Made by a program: the position numbers and the translations under genes. A stretch of DNA of 64,000 bases. Origin: Harmothoe impar (lineage: Eukaryota > Annelida > Polychaeta > Phyllodocida > Polynoidae). Where the stretch lies: positions 33,565,570-33,629,569 of the forward strand of contig OX381705.1 in the NCBI GenBank assembly GCA_947462335.1, read 5' to 3'. Below are positions 29,750-40,200 of this stretch, piece by piece (position 1 is the first letter of the stretch; the number at the start of each line of letters is the position of its first letter). The notes under the pieces are model-generated. The model made no database searches and had not been told where the DNA came from. It saw only the letters and a program-made list of their open reading frames with translations.

Positions 29750-30566
29750 TTTTATTACCTGTCCTGGATAAGGTTGTAGTTAGGACAATGGACTCATGAT
29801 CAGCAGTACCTAAGTTCAAATCCCCTCCATGCTAAGAGTGGTGATCATACCATGCACACATAAATCTCTTTAACTTAGGTCTGCCCCTGTGGTCAACCTG
29901 TTAGAGTACATGCCTTTGAGTTGGAACATTTATTAACTTGGGTTCAACCCCGTTGGTTGCAAAAGATAACACCAAAACGTTTTGTAAAACGTTTTATGAA
30001 TGTCTGCAAAATGTTTGGGTATAGTCTTTTGGTAACCACATTTGGTAACCATCATTGTTACACTAAAAGCCACAATGAGGACTGAACCCAGGACCCTTAG
30101 ATCGGTTGAGCTATCGAGGCTGGTGTTAGATCCAGGTACAAAAGTAAACTTTGTTATTGATCCTCATTAACCCTTTATGGGCGAGCATCAACTATAGTTG
30201 ATGCCATGGCAGGGCGAGCATCGACTATAGTCAATGCCATGGCAGGGCGAGCATCGACTATTGTCATTGTAATTCTATGGGATTCCCCAAAGCATGGTCC
30301 TTCGAGAAAAATCCTGCAAAAAATCTTGCCCCGACTGCTAGCTTTAAATGTTTTTTTGTCGTCCTTAAAGGGTTAATGATCAATGTTGAATACCAACACA
30401 CTTTGATAGGGACCTTTAGCAACAAATGTGGTCAAACCCATACAGACCTAAATGGAAGAGGTCTACTTGTGCATGGTATGGTCACCACACTTAGCCTGAA
30501 CTTAGGTCCTACTGATCATGAGTCCATTGTCCTAACGACAACCCTATCTTGGACAGGTAATAAAAG
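29750..30566. mobile_element. Foldback element with 15-bp perfect TIR and tRNA-like arms
   Basis: TTTTATTACCTGTCC at the left, exact reverse complement at 30552-30566. The arms stay complementary inward through GTTAGGACAATGGACTCATG. A second tRNA-like segment lies near 30060-30118 (minus: GCCTCGATAGCTCAACCG with GGGTTCAGTCC as A and B boxes). A TTAA element is inserted at 30171. Confidence 0.65.
30171..30372. mobile_element. TTAA-flanked element with internal palindromic tandem repeat
   Basis: CCCTTTA at the left and TAAAGGG at the right, with TTAA on both sides (30167-30170, 30373-30376), as in piggyBac-type MITEs. Inside, three 33-bp units start at about 30179, each GGCGAGCATC followed by a palindrome around CTATAG and CCATGGCA; the third is degraded. 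Confidence 0.7.
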
Positions 30567-31227
30567 GAGTGTCCAGGTACAACCGATGCACAATACCCAT
30601 ATCTAGAGGCCTATTGTAATTATTGCTCCACTCCCCCTCAGACCCACACTGCTAGTTCTAATTGCTCCCAAACGGTGGCAGCACTGGTATCCCGCTAGTG
30701 AGGAATAGAAATTAGTCAGCCGAAGTTCCCCAGTGGACGGTGGCCATTATTGAGACTAATGGAAAGTGAAACTGTTGCTCATATTATAAATCCTGCGCTG
30801 TCCCGCGTTGTTCCGCGCTATGGCTTATATAAACCCCACTATGGCTTATATATATAGACGGGCAAAGTGTTGTGCACTGGCTTTTATTTCATGATGAACA
30901 CGCCAACTACTATGCTTAAGTACTAGAATCAAGTGTAAGTTAATCCTTGGAGTAAGAGAATTATGGAAAATGTGGGTGTGAATATTTTCGTAAGGGTTAA
31001 AGGTCATTTAGAGGTCATTGAATAGAAAGTGAATTTAAAATTGCACTTTATTATGGAAAACATATATTCATGGTAAATCTAATTATTACTAAGCACCCAC
31101 ACATTGTAGGGATATTAACTATGCTCCACTACTTGAGTATAATGGTTGGACAGAAAAATATTATGTAATGACTAATGTTTTTAATTAACTATTTTTAGAA
31201 TAATCTGTGCATATAAAGTTGTTCTTC

Positions 31228-31400
31228 TCACAGGAACAGTTCCTTGTTGTACAATTGCCTTTCAAGCAATTGTATATCGTGAGCTGTATTTGTTGCATGA
31301 AGGATAATGATTTGATCTACCTCCTCATGTGTTTCGAAACAAGACATGTCAGTGGATAGCCCACCCTGACTTGTAGACACAACAAATGTGGTTGCTGAAA
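31228..31400 (-). pseudogene. Peptide-coding remnant in the left arm of the inverted duplication
   Basis: The frame ends ...DQIIILHATNTAHDIQLL then RQLYNKELFL and a stop. The opposite arm encodes nearly the same peptide ending RQLYNKEMFL and a stop. The HEE.D..I.LHA pattern weakly recalls a motif in repetitive transposon-associated proteins. No full gene remains. Confidence 0.35.
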
Positions 31401-32324
31401 TATCTATTGGATTAAGGGCCGAGTCACTTACCGAGTCATTACTAGCTGGAGGGCTTGGTGGGGTTTCCCAAAATGTCAACATGTTTTCCAAACCCCCCAC
31501 CAATTAGGCAAAAGTTATCTCGACCCCCCCCCCTACATTAGGATTTTGAGAAATGCCCCCCCCCCCCCACAGAAGAAAATTGCATGCTCCTGTGGAATCA
31601 AGTCTGGTCATGAGTATCTAAATGGACCTATTTTATTATGATCCCCCCTCCCATCATTGACGCTTTTCCAGTTTTGTCCCCCCCCCCCACCAAGGGCCTG
31701 TTTTCTATTATGAACCTATGAACCCCCTCCCTATATCCACCAAGCCCCGCCCCCTCCCCCCCCCAACTGGCAATAAATGACTTAGCCCTAATCAGCTTCT
31801 CTGTCAGATATGTGGTTGTTGCTTGGTTTGTACTGAACTAAGAAACCCCTTCAGTGTGTGTTTCACTAGGCTTCTGTCAAAATACACACTGTATCATAGT
31901 TCATCATTTGGGTGAGTCACTTCTTTAGAATGGCCTGTCTGTATTATGGTTCTGATAATACCTGATTGGTGTCCATTTTTTAGCATCATGGCATATTTGT
32001 ACAGAGTTATATCTTATTATATCCATCAAAAGGGGCATAACTATGTACATAGGACATACTAAATGAACATAGAATCAAGAATCATGAAAGCTGTTTATCT
32101 TGTATGATTTGTAATGAGTGGTCACATATAGCAGACAGATCATTAAGGTATATGATTACCAAATGCATATATCTATTTCCATTCACAACTATTCTTATTG
32201 AACCCATATTGCTTATTTTGTTGGCTCAAGTCAGGAAATATATATATATATATATATATAGTTTGATATTACTTGGAGACAGTTGAACTAAAGTCCAAAT
32301 ATGAGTGATTTTGGTCAGTACTTT

Positions 32325-32496
32325 TCATTTAGTTTTGTCTACAAGTCAAGGTGTGCTATCTACTAAAAGTGACATGTCTTGTCTAGAAACAACAAATAAC
32401 GAGGCACATCAAATTATTATCCTTCATGCAACCAATACAGATCACGATGTGCAATTGCTCGGAAGGCAATTGTACAACAAGGAAATGTTCCTGTAA
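32325..32496 (+). pseudogene. Peptide-coding remnant in the right arm of the inverted duplication
   Basis: Plus-strand counterpart of the remnant at 31228-31400, encoding STSQGVLST and QIIILHATNTDHDVQLL and terminating at the equivalent point. Shared protein frame despite base differences suggests a decayed coding exon duplicated in inverted orientation. Confidence 0.35.
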
Positions 32497-33610
32497 GAAG
32501 GACAATTTGATGTGCACAGATTATTCTAAAAACAGTTGATTAAAAACATTAATTCTTACATGATATTTTCTCCCCAGCCTTTTGCACTCAAGTAGTGGGG
32601 CATAGTTAATATCCCCACAATGTGTGGGTGCTTAGTTATCATTAGAATCACCATGAATATATGTTTTCCATAATAAAGTGCAATTTTAAATTCACTTTTT
32701 ATTCAATGACCCCTAAATGACCTTTAACCCTTATGGAAATATTCACACCCATATTTTCCATAATTCTCTTACTTCAAGGATTAACATACACTTGATAAAG
32801 ATAACTAACACAAGTTTTTTTATTATATAATAAATCATATCAATAATTTCTCGAAATAATTAATAAGAAAAGAATTTAAACAATATTTTCTCATCAACCA
32901 TTCAGACTCCAGTAGTGGGTCATAGTCCATATTTCCCAAAGATCTGGGTGCTTAATTATCATTAGAACTACCATAAATACAGGCTTTATACATTTGAATG
33001 CAATTTTTATTTGATATTTTCAATGACCCCTAGATGACCTTTAACCTTTGCGAAAAAATTCACACCCACATTTTTCCAAATCCTGATGTTCCAAGGATAA
33101 GAAATAACTTTGGTAGAATGAATTAACACGCTTTTTCATGAAATGACACTTACAGCCTACACTATAGGGTCATTTTGGATTGTTCCCACCTTGTTGCCGA
33201 ATCGGCTTAGTGGGATACAGTACTAGCCCAACCTCGGAAGGAATGATCTAAATTAATCCTCTTGCCATGGGTCTTTGTCTATGTGTTCTAATGATTGATT
33301 ATTGTACTTGGATTGGTATCATTCTAGATTACTATATTACTATATTATAGGGGCCTAGATACAGTATTAAGGTAATTCCATGCGTGCTATGTCCCAAACA
33401 AGCTGTTATATACAGCTTTGTATTAAGTATACTCAATACAACGGTGTTAAACTCTTGCCAATAATAGCTAAGGTAAATGGATACAGGTGTGTTATACGTT
33501 AGTGTAGTGGGTCGCCGCTGTACTATTTCTAGGGAACCAGTTGGAGTTATATTTGGTATATGTGTTGTCGTGTATCCAGGCCGCACTCCTGTCTACTGCC
33601 GAGTATAAGG

Positions 33611-33619
33611 TTATATAAG
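33611..33619 (+). promoter_or_regulatory. LTR TATA box
   Basis: TTATATAAG, about 110 bp into the LTR; transcription probably starts near 33645, placing the U3/R border there. Confidence 0.6.
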
Positions 33620-34195
33620 CCCACCTGGGGAATGGTGGAGCGCGGCCTGGTTATGTGCATTGGGCCGTGACCGCCACGTGTCACCCGACATATCTCGGGT
33701 ACAGTGTCGGCTCGGATGCACCGGCGCGTGGTTACCCGGAGTTCCTCGGGAACTCAAGTGTTTACGAGTAATGGAGAGAATTACATAACGACCAGTACAT
33801 AAGACCTGGAGTTCTGCTAATCGAGGACCCAGTCTTGCTGCGCACTTCGGCCAGCTTGGCTGCTCCACAACAGAGCTTCCCCGAACTCTGTTGTACCTTT
33901 TAGGCCTAGTCCTGTCGCTGCTTCCACCTTGGTCACCCTGCGTCTTTCTCTGTTCTACCCTCTGGGGGAACTAGAGGAGATAGACGCACTGGTGTACAAC
34001 TCCGGGTACAGAACTCCCTACGGGGGAGTCTGTCCCAAGAGGAGTTAACCAAGATGGAAGAGAGCATTGGAACTCGGGAACTATGTACTAGACCGTGAGC
34101 GTATACCTCCTGTATGTTCATATGACCACTGGTGTTCAGAAGCCTATTTGATTATTGCTATCCGTCTGTATGATTACGAGCCGTATGTCAGAATG

Positions 34196-34201
34196 AATAA
34201 A
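34196..34201 (+). terminator. LTR polyadenylation signal
   Basis: AATAAA about 80 bp before the LTR end; the equivalent at 48459-48464 in the 3' LTR would end the genomic RNA. Confidence 0.65.
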
Positions 34202-34281
34202 GTGTAATTTCTGAACAACCTATTTTCGAATCTGGAGTTTTTCATAGCAGATGTCTATCTTAGAATAGCCAACAGCTACAC

Positions 34282-34295
34282 TGGTGCCGTGACCA
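34282..34295 (+). promoter_or_regulatory. tRNA primer-binding site
   Basis: TGGTGCCGTGACCA one base after the LTR. It starts with TGG, complementary to a tRNA 3' CCA end. Which tRNA it pairs with is not settled. Confidence 0.65.
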
Positions 34296-34299
34296 CTTT

Positions 34300-34354
34300 G
34301 GGTAAGTATTGATTTACATTTATTTTGTTATTTTTCTTTCTGAAATTGAGAGGT
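34300..34354 (+). promoter_or_regulatory. Splice-donor-like sites in the leader
   Basis: TTGG/GTAAGTATT at about 34302 and GAGAG/GTAAGCTC at about 34352 both match the donor consensus closely, before the gag ATG. Their position is that of a retroviral major splice donor, which would allow a spliced RNA for the distal ORF. Confidence 0.45.
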
Positions 34355-34364
34355 AAGCTCTTAT

Positions 34365-37256
34365 ATGTTTGAACCAGAATTGGTAGGTTTCAAGGATAGC
34401 TATTACAGGTTGCTTTTGTGTGGTGAAGATATGTCAGATACAGAGGTACCTCCCCCGTCGGTTACTAACCAAGGGGAGGGGATGCGTCCTAGATTGCGAT
34501 CTAGGGTGAGGTTTAATGCTAGGCAGAAGGTGCATACGTTCAATCAGAATAGGGAAATTGGACATGGAGGGGAAGATAGCGCCCATGAAGTGAGATCTGA
34601 GGATTCACTAGGGGACCCTCCAGCGAAACGTCCAGCTCTGGAGCCAGATAGGGAAATGGTAGGCCGGGTCCAGGTAAGGGAAACATCAAGAGAAGATGTG
34701 ATGCTTGGACCGGTAACCATAGAAGATATTGGAGAGGATAGTGACTCTACTATACCTAGTCTGGAGGGTACAGTAGATGTACCAGTGAGATGGGAACTTA
34801 GACCGGTACCCACTGTGGAAGCAGTGGAAGGGACTAGAGTGGTGGTCCCAGTCAGTCAGGAAGGAGTTGAGGTAGTCAAAAGGGACGACCTAGGGGAAAC
34901 TCCTGGGGAAGGGGAAGAGACAGCTGAGGTGATCTCCAGGGGAGATAAGCTGTTCCCAGATCCTTTTAGGCTGACGATACCAGGTCTAGAGGTTCCACCT
35001 TATGAACCCAGGGAGAGGTTGAGCCTGGATGACATAAGGACGCTCAGATTGAGAAATGAGCATGAGCATATGAAAGAAGGGATAAGATTAGAGGAGGAAT
35101 CCCTTAGAAAGCTGAAGGAGGAAAGGGAAGCTTTCGAAAAGAGTTTTTTGGCAAAGAGGTCGGGAAACATTGGGGAACATGCAGCTCAGATAAAACATCT
35201 GGAACAAATTTCAGTCAATGTAGGTCTACTTGAGGGAACTGAAGTCAGATTGAAGTCTGAAACAGAAAAGCTAGTGGTGCGGAATAAAGAAATTAGTTCC
35301 GAGATACTGGCAAGACAGTTACAAGTAGCGGAGTATGATGAGTTGTTGAAGAAACAGGATAGTAAGTTAGGAGAGTTGGAAGCACTAGCTCAACAAGCTG
35401 AGAATCACATGGTGAAGAAACTGGAACCAGAAGTGACTAAGGTACAAAGGGACTCAGTGGGGACAGCACAAGAAGTGTCTAAGGATGAGACCTTTGTGAC
35501 TGCCGACGAGCCCTCAGTATTTATAGTCAATACAGTGGAAGAGGTGGTGAAACCACCTGCCACTGAGGATCTAGATGGTTCCATGGTGATACATACAGCT
35601 GACATGTTATCCAGTGTGAGTGGACACTCATCCATGCATGGCAGTAAGTTTGATAAGAATGAGGAGTTCATGTTGGAACTGTGTGGTAGAGTTGAAAAGC
35701 TGTTTCAGGAGAAGTTAGATTGCTTTCTTGAGGAAACAGAGTCAGTGAGTGTGGAGAATGACACCAAGGGAGTAAAAGGAGACGTTCCGGTAGCCCAGGC
35801 TACAGGGAATAAGCCTCCTGTGGGACCAGGTAACACTGCTCCAGCTCCAGGTGCTCATTCTACTCCAGCTCCGGGAACAAGGCAGGTTCCTACAGGTCCG
35901 GTAAACGTGTCTACAGTGGGTAGACCAGGTTTGCCCAAGGGGGTAAACATGAATGCTCGGCCGCCAGGTCAAGGGAATCTGGCAGGGCCTAACACCTCCT
36001 ATGGGGGGTGGAGTAATGTTGGTCCGGATAACTGTTATGGGAACGCAAGACCTATGTTCAATATACCACCTCCCCCATTGCCTGGCAGTCATGTAACTCC
36101 AGGAAGCATGAATACACCAAGGACAGGAGGTACTATTCAAAGTGGGACACCCTACCAACATAGGGCAAATATGTCTATGGAAGATGAGGTAGTGTTCCAA
36201 AACAATCCAGCAATTAGAAGATTGGGGATTGATGCGGTACCGAATGACGTGGGGAACTTTAAAGCAGTGGACTATGCTTTGAGTCAGACTGATATACCGT
36301 TGAGAACGGGGATGACACCTGTGAGAAAGCAGGCTATCAAGATGAAGCAGTATGATGGCACAGTTCCATGGAGAAAATGGTTCACACGATTTTCAGCAGA
36401 TATGAGACATAATGGTTGGGAAGGCGATGAATGCCTTGCAGCTTTGTCATGGTGTCTGCGGGATGGTCCTGGTGATCCCGCTCTAACAAGCTTTGAGTTA
36501 AGCGGGGGTAGAACGTACAAGGGATTAGTGGAAACAGCTTCTTGGGCTTTAGGTTCCACATCCGGTGCGGATCCCGCATCTGAGCTAGAGGCAAGAGTTC
36601 AGAAGCCCGGTGAAGGGCACAGACAGTTTGGAATGGCTCTCAGAGTGCTAGCAGCAGAAGCATTTGCATCTATGAGTCCAAGTGATCCATGGCTGGTAAG
36701 GAAGTTGTCCAGCCTGTATATAGATGGACTTAAGGACGAAAGATTGTCGAGCGAGATTGCTTCACAGTGGAAGACCACTATGTCACTAGCAGATATCTTC
36801 GAGCTTACGGAAGATGCTCTGAGAAAGAGGAAGCTGTTGAAAACTGTAGAGGCAGCCCCTGTAGCAGTAATAGAAATGCCCGTAGAAGAGGTTGAACTGA
36901 CTACAGAGGGAGTGCAAGAGGTGGCAGCAATAGATCCTAAATGGAAAGGACGTCGTTCTTTTTATGTAAGACGAAGGGTTCCAGGATCGGACGCTCAAGC
37001 GCCAGAGGAGGGTGCATTGAAGACCATGATCGGAAAAGTCATGGAGGAGCGTAGTAAGGCTGAGAAGGCTGAAAAGGTCGCATCTCGTGGTCGCGGTAAG
37101 GGGAAACCCAACAAAGACACGAAATGTTATAATTGTGGGAAGAAGGGTCACTTTGCAAGGACATGTTGGTCCAAGGATACTAAGAATGTATCATCGGTCG
37201 AGAAACAAAAAGACGGACCCTCTTCTGACCAAAGCCCACCACCGACGGAAAACTAA
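34365..37256 (+). CDS. gag: Gag polyprotein
   Basis: 963 residues from the ATG at 34365; a second good ATG (MSDTEVPPP) lies 23 codons in. Charged N-terminal region, then a long predicted coiled coil (about residues 219-352), a Pro/Gly-rich linker, and a capsid-like Retrotrans_gag segment (about 629-822, containing QYDGTVPWRKWFTRF). The C-terminus has a CCHC zinc knuckle CYNCGKKGHFARTC (921-934) for RNA binding. It should assemble the cytoplasmic particle and package RNA. It is longer than many Gypsy Gag proteins because of the N-terminal extension. The stop at 37254-37256 overlaps the pol frame by 28 bases. Confidence 0.9.
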   Translation: MFEPELVGFKDSYYRLLLCGEDMSDTEVPPPSVTNQGEGMRPRLRSRVRFNARQKVHTFNQNREIGHGGEDSAHEVRSEDSLGDPPAKRPALEPDREMVGRVQVRETSREDVMLGPVTIEDIGEDSDSTIPSLEGTVDVPVRWELRPVPTVEAVEGTRVVVPVSQEGVEVVKRDDLGETPGEGEETAEVISRGDKLFPDPFRLTIPGLEVPPYEPRERLSLDDIRTLRLRNEHEHMKEGIRLEEESLRKLKEEREAFEKSFLAKRSGNIGEHAAQIKHLEQISVNVGLLEGTEVRLKSETEKLVVRNKEISSEILARQLQVAEYDELLKKQDSKLGELEALAQQAENHMVKKLEPEVTKVQRDSVGTAQEVSKDETFVTADEPSVFIVNTVEEVVKPPATEDLDGSMVIHTADMLSSVSGHSSMHGSKFDKNEEFMLELCGRVEKLFQEKLDCFLEETESVSVENDTKGVKGDVPVAQATGNKPPVGPGNTAPAPGAHSTPAPGTRQVPTGPVNVSTVGRPGLPKGVNMNARPPGQGNLAGPNTSYGGWSNVGPDNCYGNARPMFNIPPPPLPGSHVTPGSMNTPRTGGTIQSGTPYQHRANMSMEDEVVFQNNPAIRRLGIDAVPNDVGNFKAVDYALSQTDIPLRTGMTPVRKQAIKMKQYDGTVPWRKWFTRFSADMRHNGWEGDECLAALSWCLRDGPGDPALTSFELSGGRTYKGLVETASWALGSTSGADPASELEARVQKPGEGHRQFGMALRVLAAEAFASMSPSDPWLVRKLSSLYIDGLKDERLSSEIASQWKTTMSLADIFELTEDALRKRKLLKTVEAAPVAVIEMPVEEVELTTEGVQEVAAIDPKWKGRRSFYVRRRVPGSDAQAPEEGALKTMIGKVMEERSKAEKAEKVASRGRGKGKPNKDTKCYNCGKKGHFARTCWSKDTKNVSSVEKQKDGPSSDQSPPPTEN
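37229..37256 (+). promoter_or_regulatory. gag-pol overlap, presumed -1 frameshift region
   Basis: The pol frame first opens after a stop ending at 37228 and lies -1 relative to gag. GGAAAAC at 37247-37253 just before the gag stop is the best slip candidate but is not a canonical X XXY YYZ heptamer. Confidence 0.4.
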
Positions 37257-40200
37257 CAGGGGTTGTTGTCGATGACAAGATAACAACCCCACCTGTGATT
37301 GTCAAAGGTACTGTTAGGGGAGAATCAAAAGATTCCACTTCATGGGAACCGCTGGGGTTAGCCGCACCTGAGTCTGATCCGCCAGGTGGAGATGGGCCCC
37401 AGGGAACGGACGAGAATGGTGTTGAAGATTTAGCTCATCTGGACACCGTCCGCGGAATTGAGTTGGCGGAAGAAGTAGAAAGGTTTTGTGCTTCGCGACT
37501 CAAACCCGATGATCCTATAGTTAAGTTTCTCAACTCGAGGGGATATGACTTGGGCGGTGAAGCTGGAATCCAGAGATTTGCCTTGCAACCTTCCCCTTTA
37601 CAAGGGAAGAGATGGTACTTGCCTGTGCAGATTCAGGGCTGCTTGGGGGAATTTCTGATTGATACTGGAGCTAGTCACTCCATGATGGGTCACCATTTCT
37701 TCAAGAAGCTCGCAGGTCTGTCGACTAACCCTGTGGGGTCTGGGTCGGTCAGAAGTGCTGATGGGTCTCATATGCGGACACATGGCAGACAGGTGATACC
37801 CTTTTGGGTGAATCAACATTCATTTGTTGTTTCAACAACTGTGGCTGAGTTGACGGATGAGGGAATCTTGGGAGTAGATTTTTGTTCTCTGTATGGGGCG
37901 GTATTGGATAGTGTGACAGGGGAACTCACTCTTCGATATCCACAAGAGATGAAAGTCCAGTGTGTACTCCGCCGGATTTCAGGCGTCTCGTCTGTCTCTC
38001 AGACAGTGCGAATTCCTCCCCGCCATGTGTGCAATGTAGTTGTATACTGCCGGGAAATGGAATTTGACCGCATGGGGGTGGTGGAACCGAATCAGCAGCA
38101 TTTGAGTAAGCTGGGGTTGGTTTCCACCAGTGCCTTAGTGCAAAGTTCAAGACGAACAGTAGTACCAGTCAGTAATATGACTTTTCAGGATGTGTACCTG
38201 GAAAAGGGGACGACCTTTGGGGACGTAACATATGCTGACGTGGTAGGAAGAGCTGACTCACCAGAAGTGGAGTTAGCAGTAAAGAGGGCAGTGGAAATAG
38301 GAGCTTTGGATCCATCCGCTATGCCAGTGGTATTGCAAGACACTGGAGAGCAGGATAGGAAGGAAGGATATGGTTTGCCACTGCATCTTTTACCATTAGT
38401 GACAGATAGCCACTTGGAGACGGAGGAGGACAAACAGAGTCTAGCTCAGCTATTATGCGAGAATGCAGACTTGTTCTCCGCTCCAGGGGAGCAATTGGGT
38501 AGAACTGACCGAGTAACTCATCGGATAGACACCGGTTCTAGCCCACCATTGCGCTTGCCATACCGGCGCCTCCCGTTGTCTAAGAAACAGGCATTGGAGG
38601 ATGAGGTGGACAAGATGTTAGGGGAAGGGATAATAAGGCCCTCAGATAGTCCATGGGCTAGTCCGGTGGTAATGGTTACCAAAAAGGATGGCACCTGTCG
38701 GTTCTGTATAGATTACAGGAGACTGAATGGGATTACGAGGAAGAATGCCTACCCCTTGCCACGCATTGACGAAAGTCTGGATTCCTTGGGAGGCAATCAC
38801 TGGTTTAGTACCTTAGATCTCCAGTCAGGATACTGGCAGATTGGGATGCACCCAGAGGATAAGGAAAAGACAGCATTCACAACCCACCGGGGGTTGTTTG
38901 AGTTCAATGTAATGCCATTTGGCTTATGCAATGCTCCGGCTACTTTCGAGAATATGATGGAGACAATGCTAAGGGGATTGTTGTGGAAAAACTGTCTAGT
39001 TTATCTAGACGACATCATAGTTTTCGGGAAAACTCGGGAGGAGTGTCTATCAAATCTGAACAAGGTGATGGATCGATTGAGATCCTACAACCTTAGACTG
39101 AAAGCTAAGAAATGCAAGTTCTTCAGGCAATCAGTGGAATATCTGGGCCGAATAGTCAGTGGCACAGGTATTTCGGCGGATCCAGGGAAATTAGAGGCTG
39201 TAGCTAATTGGGCAACGCCAAAAGACCAGAAAGAAGTGAGGTCATTTTTGGGTTTCTGCTCGTACTACCGCGATTTCATTCCCGGATTTGCTGAGGTGTC
39301 AGCTCCATTACAGGCGCTGGTAGTAGGAAAAAGGAAGGGAATGTTGAAGCTACCACCGTTTATTTGGACGGAATTAGCTGGACAGGCTTTTCAGAAGCTG
39401 AAGGAGTTATTCACGGTAACTCCTGTGCTGAGCTATCCTACTGAGGGTGATCAGTTCATCCTGGACACCGACGCTAGCAACGATAGCATAGGCGCTGTCT
39501 TATCCCAAGTGCAGGAAGGTAGAGAAGTGCCCTTGGCATTTGCTAGCAACAGCTTGAGTAAAACTCAACGCAATTATTGCACCACCAAGAGAGAGTTGTT
39601 GGCCATAGTAGTTTACACAAAGAAATTCCGCCATTATTTGTATGGTGGGAATTTTATTCTACGAACAGACCATTCATCATTGAGATGGCTCCTTAATTTC
39701 AAGGAAGCAGATGGGATGATGGGTAGATGGATCTCCGCGTTGTCTGAACTAGGGATAGAGAATACCCAGATTCAGCATCGGAGCGGAGTGAAGCACGTAA
39801 ACGCGGATTGTTTGTCTAGGAGACCAATCCGGAGATGTGCAAGAATGGACTGTGAAGACTGTGGCATACATAACGCGTTGGTGGCTCCAATAATGAATTT
39901 TGATCCGGCCTGGGAAGAGAACTTGGTGTTTTGGTCGGCGGAGTCCATACTTGAAGCTCAGCAGGATGACGATGGTATCAATATGATACGGAATCTGATC
40001 CTGGAGAGAGCTGCTCGTCCCGTCAGACCTGCTCTGTCATTAGAATGTGTGGAAGTAAGGAACTTAGTGGGCCAATGGTCGCAGCTGGTAGTGCGAGACG
40101 GCCTATTGTGTAGATGGAAAACTCTTGAAGGCAAAGCCAGGAGGAGGCTACAGATAGTCTTGCCAGCTTCTCTGAGATGGGAAGTATTCGAGTTTTTCCA

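Larger units (their letters stand above)
30885..33155. repeat. Inverted duplication of about 2.3 kb with a third partial copy
   Basis: The left arm (about 30885-31400) is the diverged reverse complement of the right arm (about 32325-32800). The outer part recurs at about 32880-33155 as a direct repeat of the right arm (shared CAATGACCCCTA-ATGACCTTTAACC, TTCACACCCA). Between the arms are poly-C runs (31520-31770) and an AT microsatellite near 32240. Confidence 0.7.
33503..34280 (+). repeat. 5' LTR
   Basis: Begins TGTAGTGG and ends AGCTACA (TG...CA, TGTAG/CTACA terminal inverted pair). Contains TATA (33611-33619) and AATAAA (34196-34201) signals. I saw no differences from the 3' LTR on reading through. 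Confidence 0.95.

Noticed and set aside
33611..34121. Minus-strand ORFs inside the LTRs
   Set aside because: Identical in both LTRs simply because the LTRs are identical; no motif.
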